Assembly (NCBI GenBank): GCA_035644495.1
Contig: DASQOM010000064.1
Span: forward strand, 26,145 to 90,144
Source of the DNA: JACQFK01 sp035644495
Lineage (GTDB): Bacteria; Planctomycetota; MHYJ01; JACPRB01
Length of the DNA: 64,000 bases
Direction of reading: 5' to 3'
Position numbers and translations under genes: made by a program
Shown here: positions 58,007 to 64,000 of the stretch, piece after piece
How positions within the stretch are numbered: position 1 is the first letter of the stretch
Layout of the letters: each line of letters begins with the position of its first letter
The notes under the pieces: generated by a model
Databases searched by the model: none
Seen by the model: only the letters and a program-made list of their open reading frames with translations
What the model was told of the DNA's origin: nothing

Positions 58007-58876
58007 TCAGCGAACTTCCCGCTTCTGGAAGAGCGAACAGGACACGAGAAACACCGCGGTCACATACAGGGCCGTATAGGCGCACGACAGGCCCAGGTAT
58101 TGGAGCGAGATAATCTTACCCTCGCTGAAATACATCTGCAAGTTAAAGTACCCCAGATTGGGGACCAGGTACGATGCGACGCGGCCCGCCGAGGACAGCG
58201 CGCCCACCTTGAGGTTTTCGACACTGGCGAGCATGTAACTTGAGACGTTTCCGAAGATGAAGACGAGGGTGGTGGCGCCGACGGAGACGACGGTGGGGAA
58301 GAAGGCGGAGAAGCTGACGGCGACGGCGGCGAGAACGGCGGTCTGGAAGAACGAGAGGAGGGCGCCCTCGAGGACGACGCCGCTCTGGCGAAGGATGAAG
58401 TTCTCCCAGGTGATGCGCCAGACGGTCATGAAGGGCGAGCGGCCATCGTGGCCGGCGAGCATGAGGTCGCGGTCGTGCACGGGGAGACGGGGGTAGGCCA
58501 TCATCCAGAGGGTGAGGAAGAGGACGCCGGAGAGGACGACGATGCCGGGGATGAGGGCGAGGACGAGACCGGCGAACTTTCCGAGGAGGAAATCGGTGCG
58601 CCGGATGGGCTTGGAGAGGAGGGTGACGGCGGTGCGGTCCTCGAGCTCCTGGGTGACGATGAGGCCGGAGGTGATGACGACGACGATGAAGCCCCAGAAG
58701 GTGATGGTCGCCATCCCCATCTCGCGGACCATGTTCATTTCCTGGTAGAACGAGAACAGCGTGAGGAACTTCGAGCCGAAGATGGCGAATGCAAACGTGA
58801 ACAAGAGGATGTAATAGAGGGGGCGGCGGGTGACGTCGCCGTACGTGGCCGCGGCCAGGATGCGCGCGTGTCGCAT
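58007..58876 (-). CDS. ABC-2 family transporter permease without adjacent ATPase
   Basis: A 289-residue permease with six helices. MRHARILAAATYGDVTRRPLYY, TSGLIVTQELEDRTAVTLLSKPIRRTDFLLGKFAG match the ABC-2 family (conserved E-x-x-x-x-T-x-x-x-L-L-x-x-P block). A partner ATPase gene is not adjacent. A TATAAT on the minus strand at 58924-58919 and the ATG 43 bases later suggest its own promoter, divergent from parB; no good -35 box is seen. Confidence 0.85.
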   Translation of the reverse strand: MRHARILAAATYGDVTRRPLYYILLFTFAFAIFGSKFLTLFSFYQEMNMVREMGMATITFWGFIVVVITSGLIVTQELEDRTAVTLLSKPIRRTDFLLGKFAGLVLALIPGIVVLSGVLFLTLWMMAYPRLPVHDRDLMLAGHDGRSPFMTVWRITWENFILRQSGVVLEGALLSFFQTAVLAAVAVSFSAFFPTVVSVGATTLVFIFGNVSSYMLASVENLKVGALSSAGRVASYLVPNLGYFNLQMYFSEGKIISLQYLGLSCAYTALYVTAVFLVSCSLFQKREVR

Positions 58877-59009
58877 ATGTTATGGGTTGCCCTGCTCCGT
58901 CCCGTCTTCCGGACTCATATTATAGCCGCAACGAACCGGGCCGGTGCTATAATCCCTCCGGTGCGGACCTCCGCGGTCCGCGGCATTCTGGAGAGAGAGA
59001 GGGGAAATC

Positions 59010-59873
59010 ATGTCTCATTTCAAACGTCTCGGCATGGGTCTGGGTGCGCTCATCGGCGGAGAGTCCGAGCCGGCCGGCCCGCCCACCGCCGTCAAGTCCG
59101 CCCCCGCCGCCGAATCCGTCTCCACCATGGAGATCAATACGATCCGGCCCAATCCGTATCAGCCTCGCACCGAATTTGATCCGAAGGACATCGAGACGTT
59201 GTCCGAGTCCCTGAAAAAAGACGGCCTCCTCCAGCCCGTCGTCGTCCGCCCCGCCGGCGCCGGATTCTACCAGCTCGTCGCCGGCGAACGCCGCTGGCGC
59301 GCCGCCAAGCTCGCCGGCCTCGCGCGCATTCCCGTCGTCGTCCGCAACGTCGAAGACAAGAAAATGCTGGAGCTCGCCCTCGTCGAGAACCTCCAGCGGC
59401 GCGACCTGAACCCGATGGAAAAAGCGCGCGCCTTCAAGCAGCTCATGACGCTCAACTCCTGGACGCAGGAGCAGCTCGCCGACTCGCTCGGCATGGGACG
59501 CCCCACCGTCGCGAACTTCGTCCGCCTCCTCGACCTCCAGGTCGAAGTGCAGGACGCGGTCTCGAAGGGGGCGATCACGATGGGGCACGCGCGCGCGCTC
59601 GTCGCGATCGATTCGCGCGTGACGCAGCTCCAGAGACTCAAGCAGATCCTGGCCGACGACCTCTCGGTCCGCGCGCTCGAAAAACTCGCCGGCGCGAAAT
59701 CGGGATCTTCGGCGAAGTCGGCGAAGAAGTCCGAACCCTATCTCAAGGAGTTCGAGCAGAAGCTGATGGACAAGCTCGGCGTACGCGTCCAGATCCAGCC
59801 CGACTCGATCGTGATCAGCTACACGTCGAAAGAGGAGCTGACCCGCGTGCTGAAGCGCCTCGACGTGATCTAG
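59010..59873 (+). CDS. parB: chromosome-partitioning protein ParB
   Basis: A 287-residue ParB. The N-terminal CTPase domain shows NPYQPRTEFDPKDIETLSESL, GLLQPVVVRP and the CTP-binding GERRWRAAKLAGL; then the DNA-binding helix-turn-helix (WTQEQLADSLGMGRPTVANFVRLL) and HARALVAI, and a C-terminal dimerisation part (VRVQIQPDSIVISYTSKEE). It binds parS and slides as a CTP-dependent clamp. parA (soj) is not beside it. Two perfect parS sites lie 1.3 and 1.9 kb downstream. A TATAAT at 58948-58953 and a GAGAGAGAGGGG ribosome site precede it. A strong terminator follows. Confidence 0.97.
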   Translation: MSHFKRLGMGLGALIGGESEPAGPPTAVKSAPAAESVSTMEINTIRPNPYQPRTEFDPKDIETLSESLKKDGLLQPVVVRPAGAGFYQLVAGERRWRAAKLAGLARIPVVVRNVEDKKMLELALVENLQRRDLNPMEKARAFKQLMTLNSWTQEQLADSLGMGRPTVANFVRLLDLQVEVQDAVSKGAITMGHARALVAIDSRVTQLQRLKQILADDLSVRALEKLAGAKSGSSAKSAKKSEPYLKEFEQKLMDKLGVRVQIQPDSIVISYTSKEELTRVLKRLDVI

Positions 59874-59894
59874 ATTTTCTCCGGCTCTTCAAGA

Positions 59895-59931
59895 GCCGTC
59901 CGGGCGTCGCAGGACCCCGGACGGCTTTTTT
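59895..59931 (+). terminator. intrinsic terminator of parB
   Basis: A perfect 10-bp stem, GCCGTCCGGG (59895-59904) with CCCGGACGGC (59916-59925), and a T-tract TTTTTT at 59926-59931. It is the best rho-independent terminator in the window. Confidence 0.9.
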
Positions 59932-59949
59932 GTTATCCTCGCGTCGGCC

Positions 59950-61161
59950 ATGACGTCGACCGCCCTCCTCCTGTTCCTCGTCTGTCAGGATTCCGCGGCC
60001 GATCCGCAACGCGCTCGTCGTCGGCTATCTCACGGCCGTTGAAAAGGTGAAGAAGGCCGCGCTCGATCCGGCAGTTCAGTCGTTCAAGGGCGATCTCCTA
60101 TCCGCGCTCCGGGTCGTCCGTTCCGTCGGCCCGCTCTCGTCGCTGCGCGCCGGGACGCATCATCACCGGAAGTTCCGGAGCGGGTCGATCGAGTGGGAGT
60201 AGTCGATCCGGCTTCCAAAGGACTATGACGGCTCGACACATTTCCCGGTCCTCGTCCTTCCCGATCATGGCTCCGTCGACGCCGAAGCGGGGATCTCCTT
60301 CTGGGAACGAGACGCGGATCATGTCGAGAAGGTCATCCTCTTCCGTCCGGTCATCATCAAGCACCAGGACGACGCGTCGCGGATCCCCGACCAGGAGCCG
60401 ATGTCGCAGGACGCTGCGATCGCGTCGGTGATGCGGGACGCGCTCGTGCATCTCCGCCTGCACTACGCGGCCGACTCCGGCCGGATCTCGATGACCGGCC
60501 TGTCGCAGGCCGGGTGCTACACGTGGTACTACGCGGTCTCGTTTCCCGACTAGTTCGCGTGGAGCGTCCCGGAGTCGTCGGGCGGCCAGGTCCTGTCGCT
60601 CTTCATCGAGCCGCTGGCCGGCAATCTCAAGTCCGTCGCGGTCCGCATCCTCCACACGAAGGGCGACACCGTCACTCCCTATGCGCACGCCGAGTCGATG
60701 GCCGCCGCGCTCCGGTCGGCCGGAGTGTCGGTCGAGTTCACCCCTTATCCCTCGCGGACTACGCGACCCCCGATGCCCGACTCCATCCGGGACCCCCCGA
60801 GCTCCGGCTCCGGAATGTGCTGCCTTGGACGCTCGACCGGAGGCGGGAGCCGGCGGCCGTCTTCACTCGAGTGCTGCGGTATCCCCAGCAGGTCCTCGAG
60901 GGTCGCTTCCGGATTCTGTCGCCGGTCACGAACTTCCAGTCCCGCACGGTGATGTTCCGCGAGCAGACCGGTGAACTGTCGGTGACGGGCGCCGACGCCG
61001 TCTATCGGATCCCGCCCGAACAGGTGCCGGAGGGAAAGCAGTTCGTCGTCACCGGGAAGACGATCAAGCCCAAATCGGACCTCGACCTGCTGCTCCGGTC
61101 CTTCAAGGAGACGGGCGACCTGGACCGTCTGGCCGCCGCCGAGATCCCCCTCAAGGAATAG
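59950..61161 (+). pseudogene. decayed alpha/beta-hydrolase gene
   Basis: From ATG 59950 a signal-like sequence (MTSTALLLFLVCQDSAA) runs into a frameshift near 60000. In the next frame an esterase-like sequence follows: RLPKDYDG, VLVLPDHG, the nucleophile motif GLSQAGCY, and HTKGDTVTPYAHAESMA around the second catalytic region. This frame contains two in-frame TAG codons (60200-60202 and 60551-60553) and shifts again near 60760, after which the C-terminal part (LPWTLDRRREPAAVFTRVLRYPQQ onward) continues to 61161. Two nonsense codons and two frameshifts show a pseudogene of a secreted carboxylesterase/phospholipase-like protein with ~400 residues. Confidence 0.75.
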
Positions 61162-61166
61162 CCGGT

Positions 61167-61182
61167 TGTTCCACGTGGAACA
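61167..61182. promoter_or_regulatory. parS: parS centromere site 1
   Basis: TGTTCCACGTGGAACA, a perfect match to the bacterial parS consensus and a perfect palindrome. Lies 1.3 kb downstream of parB. Confidence 0.95.
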
Positions 61183-61273
61183 CTTCCCGTTCAGGAGTCT
61201 GAGTCGGAGAGCTTCTCATCGTCGGGAGTACGGAGCTGAACGGAGAAGGTCTTCCCGTGATTCGGGAATGGAC

Positions 61274-61663
61274 TCAGGGAACCTGCCGCTCCGATTCCAG
61301 CCACAGGTCCGCCTCCTCGCGCGACCGGAAGACCTGGATCTTCCATTCCGTGAAGACCACCATCATCTCCCACATCCGCGCCATGCCGAAGACTTCGTCC
61401 TTCGGCGCCACGATCGCCACCGCCGCTCGCGGGATGAGCTTCACCAGCGCGCGGTCGATCTCGACGACCTGGCGAACGTGGTCGCTGTCGACCTCGAGGC
61501 GGGTGACGTCGCCGAGCAGGACCAGCACTTCGCGGACATGGCGGACCGCATCCGCGTCCTCGACCATGCCTCGGGTGGTGGCGATCAGCTCGGCGCCGGT
61601 CATGATCCCGGAGCCCGAGAGAATGAGCAGCCTCCCCGTCTCCCGGACCTCGCGCGTATACAT
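61274..61663 (-). CDS. SpoIIAA/STAS-like protein between the parS sites
   Basis: A 129-residue soluble protein starting MYTREVRETGRLLILSGSGIMTGAEL. The pattern strand, TGxEL helix, VLVLLGDVTRLEV strand, AVAIVAPKDEVFGMARMWEMM and the ending VFRSREEADLWLE resembles SpoIIAA-like (STAS-superfamily) proteins, which often bind lipids or act in sigma-factor control. No partner is visible. The conserved protein starts at ATG 61663; the region further 5' is not conserved-looking and runs toward parS site 2. Function unknown. Confidence 0.65.
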   Translation of the reverse strand: MYTREVRETGRLLILSGSGIMTGAELIATTRGMVEDADAVRHVREVLVLLGDVTRLEVDSDHVRQVVEIDRALVKLIPRAAVAIVAPKDEVFGMARMWEMMVVFTEWKIQVFRSREEADLWLESERQVP

Positions 61664-61742
61664 CGCCCACCTCCGATGCTCCGCCGGTCGCAGGGATGAG
61701 GATAAGCGCGGGGATGACGGAAGGCAACGATCCGGCGGGGAA

Positions 61743-61758
61743 TGTTCCACGTGGAACA
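61743..61758. promoter_or_regulatory. parS: parS centromere site 2
   Basis: A second perfect TGTTCCACGTGGAACA, 576 bases from the first. The pair brackets the SpoIIAA-like gene. Confidence 0.95.
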
Positions 61759-61775
61759 GAGGCCGGCGGGCGGAC

Positions 61776-62219
61776 CTACTTCTTCTTGGCGGCGCCCGTC
61801 TTGGATTTGAGGCGGACCGCGGTGTCCTTGAAGATCTTGGAATGGGACGAAGCCCGATCCGGCTCCGGCTGCTTCCCGCCCTTCCAGGGGCTGGACAGGA
61901 AGTAGTCGAACGGGAAGATCTCGTGGCTGTACTTCCCCAGCGCCCGCATGAAGCCGTTGGCGTGGATGTTCAGCCAGCCGAAGTTGGTCTTCATGTAGAT
62001 GTCGACGTCGTCCCCGCCCTGAGGGAACGACTTGACCACGAGGCCCAGGTGCTCCGATCCGTCGGCGATGCGGACCACCGCGGAGATGAGCCCGATGTCT
62101 TCGCCGGCGAAACCGACGGCTTCCTTGAGACCCGGGTCCGCGTTGCCGTCCTGGCCCGGCTCGATGATCCAGAGTTTTCCGGCCAGCACGTCCTCGGCGC
62201 TGATCTCGCTCAGCTTCAT
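61776..62219 (-). CDS. hypothetical protein upstream of parS site 2
   Basis: A 147-residue soluble protein beginning MKLSEISAEDVLAGKLWIIEPGQDG. It ends in a basic Lys/Ala tail (RLKSKTGAAKKK). I do not recognise a family. The middle has alternating strands (ISAVVRIADGSEHLGLVVKSF). The start ATG 62219 is inside the conserved-looking part; an in-frame ATG at 62270 would reach into nth. It is 13 bases from the nth stop, so the two may be co-transcribed. Confidence 0.75.
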   Translation of the reverse strand: MKLSEISAEDVLAGKLWIIEPGQDGNADPGLKEAVGFAGEDIGLISAVVRIADGSEHLGLVVKSFPQGGDDVDIYMKTNFGWLNIHANGFMRALGKYSHEIFPFDYFLSSPWKGGKQPEPDRASSHSKIFKDTAVRLKSKTGAAKKK

Positions 62220-62232
62220 AGGTTCCCCGACG

Positions 62233-62886
62233 TTACGCGATCCTGCCGGCCGACGGACAGTCGGCCGCAATCGGACACTCGCCGCACTTCGGTTTCCGGG
62301 CCGCGCAGATGCGGCGTCCGTGCCAGATCACCCGATGGGAGAAATCGATCCACTCTTCCTTCGGCAGAAGGCGCATCAAGTCCCGCTCGATTTTCTTCGG
62401 ATCCACTTCGCGCGTCAACTGAAGTCTGCGCGAGATCCGCTGAACGTGGGTGTCGACGACGACGCCCGTCGCCTTCTTGAACCAGGTGCCGAGCACGACA
62501 TTGGCGGTCTTCCGCGCGACGCCCGGCAGTTCGAGGAGCGCCTCCATCGCGTCGGGCACTTCCCCGCCGTGCTTTTCGACGAGGAGCTTCGCGGCGCCCC
62601 GGATGCTCTTCGCCTTGTTGTGGTAGAAGCCCGTCGAACGAATCCGCTGCTCCAGGTCCTTCAGGTCGGCGTCGGCATAATCCTTTGCCGTCCTGTACTT
62701 CTTGAAGAGCTCGGCGGTCACGAGGTTGACGCGGACGTCGGTGCATTGCGCGGACAGGATCGTGGCGACCAGCAGCTCCAGCGCGTTCGAATGGACGAGC
62801 GCGCAGCGCGCGTCGCCGTAGACCCGGGCGAGCGTGCGGACGATTTTCTTGAGACGTTCAGGCGTTGAGGATTTCGAGGACTTCAT
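62233..62886 (-). CDS. nth: endonuclease III
   Basis: A 217-residue base-excision-repair DNA glycosylase/AP lyase for oxidised pyrimidines. The helix-hairpin-helix LLELPGVARKTANVVLG holds the catalytic Lys, and VDTHVQRISRRL holds the catalytic Asp. The C-terminal [4Fe-4S] motif C-x6-C-x2-C-x5-C is present (CAARKPKCGECPIAADC). Length normal. Its ATG overlaps the end of polX by 29 bases, linking two repair genes in one unit. Confidence 0.97.
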   Translation of the reverse strand: MKSSKSSTPERLKKIVRTLARVYGDARCALVHSNALELLVATILSAQCTDVRVNLVTAELFKKYRTAKDYADADLKDLEQRIRSTGFYHNKAKSIRGAAKLLVEKHGGEVPDAMEALLELPGVARKTANVVLGTWFKKATGVVVDTHVQRISRRLQLTREVDPKKIERDLMRLLPKEEWIDFSHRVIWHGRRICAARKPKCGECPIAADCPSAGRIA

Positions 62887-64000
62887 CCAGCTTCCGCGTG
62901 TTCAGCACGTCCTTCTCTTCCAGCCAGGCCCGACGGGCGGTGGCGATCCCGTACTCGATGTTTTCCAGGTCGCCGGTCGAGTGGGCGTCGGGGTTGATCG
63001 ACATCATCACCCCCAGTTCCTTCGCCCGCCGGCAATGAATCCAATCCAGATCAAGACGGTTGGGATAGGCGTTCAACTCCACGATTTTGCCGTGCTCCCG
63101 CGCCGATTCCAGAACCCGGCCGAGGTTGATCTTGTAGCCGTCCCGGCTCAGCAGCAGCCGCCCCGTGGGATGTCCGAGGAAATCGAGATGTTCGTTCGAC
63201 AGGGCCTTGCAGACCCGGTCCGTCATCTCCTGCTCCGGCATCTCGAAGCGGGAGTGGACGGAGCCGATGACGAAGTCGAGCTCGCCCAGGATCTCCGGAT
63301 TGAGGTCGAGGTTTCCGTCGGGAAGGATGTCGCACTCGAGGCCTTTGAGGATGCGGAAATCCTTCCACGTCCCATTGAGGCGGTCGATCTCCTTCATCTG
63401 CTGGGCGAGGCGGGCCTCGTCGAGGCCGTTTGCATAGGCGGCGGCCTTGCTGTGGTCAGAGAGCCCCATATAGGAGAGGCCCATGGAGCGCGCTTTGTCG
63501 GCCATCGTCTCGATCGCGGCGGTGCCGTCGCTCCATGTGGAATGAGCATGGAAAACCCCTTTAAGCGACTTGAAATCAATGAGTTGCGGAGACAGCGGAT
63601 GGTCGAGTTCTCCGGTGTTCTCCCTCATCTCGGGGGGGACGCAGGGGAAGCCGAGGATCTTGTAGAACCCCTCCTCGTCGCTGCATTCAAGTAATTTAGA
63701 ACCTTCGAAGATTCCGTACTCGTTGATTTTCAGCCCGCGCTTCTGGGCGACCTGGCGCAGCACGATGTTGTGTTCCTTGCTGCCCGTGAAATAGACCAGC
63801 GCATAGGGGAACTGCTGCTCCGTGACGACGCGGAGATCGACCTGGAGTCCGGACGCGAGGCGGACGCTGGTCTTCGTCTCGCCCTTCCCGATGACTTCGA
63901 CCACCCCCACGGCCTTGACGAAGTGGTCCATGACCTTGGGGGCGTCGTCCGCGCTCGCCAGGAGGTCAATGTCCTTGACGACCTCCTTCCAGCGGCGGAG
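62858..64000 (-). CDS. polX: PolX family DNA polymerase/exonuclease, C-terminal part
   Basis: The gene enters from the right edge; 380 codons are visible. The first visible part (RRWKEVVKDIDLLASADD) belongs to the polymerase palm, with D-x-D in KDIDLL as catalytic metal ligands, followed by the PolX fingers/thumb. From about 130 residues in is a PHP exonuclease domain: GVFHAHSTWSDGT, YMGLSDHSKAAAYANG, GLECDILPDG, IGSVHSRF, HPTGRLL, and NPDAHST, all with the metal-binding His/Asp residues. Such bacterial PolX enzymes fill gaps and have 3'-5' exonuclease activity, here in a repair unit with nth. Confidence 0.95.
   Translation of the reverse strand, partial: LRRWKEVVKDIDLLASADDAPKVMDHFVKAVGVVEVIGKGETKTSVRLASGLQVDLRVVTEQQFPYALVYFTGSKEHNIVLRQVAQKRGLKINEYGIFEGSKLLECSDEEGFYKILGFPCVPPEMRENTGELDHPLSPQLIDFKSLKGVFHAHSTWSDGTAAIETMADKARSMGLSYMGLSDHSKAAAYANGLDEARLAQQMKEIDRLNGTWKDFRILKGLECDILPDGNLDLNPEILGELDFVIGSVHSRFEMPEQEMTDRVCKALSNEHLDFLGHPTGRLLLSRDGYKINLGRVLESAREHGKIVELNAYPNRLDLDWIHCRRAKELGVMMSINPDAHSTGDLENIEYGIATARRAWLEEKDVLNTRKLDEVLEILNA

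Noticed and set aside
60200..60553. Two in-frame TAG codons as evidence of stop-codon recoding in this organism.
   Set aside because: TAG is used as a true stop at gene ends here (for example the CTAG shared at 56650-56653), and the same gene also has frameshifts, so decay is simpler.
63529..63544. CGCTCCATGTGGAATG as a third parS site.
   Set aside because: Only 11 of 16 positions match and it lies inside the conserved polX coding sequence.

Overview
The window is GC-rich, densely coded chromosomal DNA from a Gram-negative-type bacterium. Several traits point to Planctomycetota or a close relative: an ECF sigma factor gene directly followed by a zinc-ribbon Ser/Thr kinase, a membrane RING-like protein, a DUF3500 Tat protein, a four-helix-bundle protein and long pentapeptide-repeat proteins. 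This assignment is inference; no rRNA or other marker in the window settles it. A parB gene and two perfect 16-bp parS sites near the right end suggest this part of the chromosome lies close to the replication origin.

Region 1 (1-22659) is a type VI secretion system (T6SS) locus on the + strand. It runs tssM (3' end only), tagF, tssA, tssB, tssC, hcp, tssE, tssF, tssG, tssH and vgrG. A cargo module follows: a DUF2169/pentapeptide protein, a DUF3540-like protein, a PAAR-like (DUF4150) protein with a C-terminal ExK nuclease-like domain, and two candidate immunity genes. Then come a second large pentapeptide protein and an aspzincin-type metallopeptidase with its own promoter. A very strong GC hairpin sits between hcp and tssE.

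Region 2 (22660-34383) carries a divergent sigma factor/kinase pair and an aerobic respiration operon (coxB, coxA, ctaA, ctaB, coxC, ctaF) that continues into a two-gene ABC exporter, followed by a single-domain response regulator. The oxidase has an A2-type YSHP motif and a CoxB with about 105 extra residues inside its CuA domain. Two related dyads, each centred on GAC-G-GTC, lie at the two ends of this operon.

Region 3 (34384-47242) is mixed: a DUF3500 protein, a RING-like membrane protein, a secreted peptidase, a structurally odd tRNA, a groEL without groES, an ECF sigma factor, a membrane sulfatase-like enzyme, a stand-alone lipoate-ligase accessory domain, an acetyltransferase, a ParB-domain/HD-GYP fusion protein and a TetR regulator.

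Region 4 (47239-64000) contains the scar of a deleted RND efflux operon, a TetR gene with a perfect operator-like palindrome, an HD hydrolase, a frameshifted small gene, and an etfB-etfA-DUF885 operon whose DUF885 protein has lost its metal-site histidines. A CAP-like secreted protein, a sigma/anti-sigma pair, a VTT membrane protein, a metallophosphatase and an ABC-2 permease follow. The end holds parB, a decayed hydrolase gene, the two parS sites around a SpoIIAA-like gene, nth, and the 3' part of polX. Several promoters place a -10-like box only 5-12 nt before the start codon without a Shine-Dalgarno sequence, which suggests leaderless transcripts.
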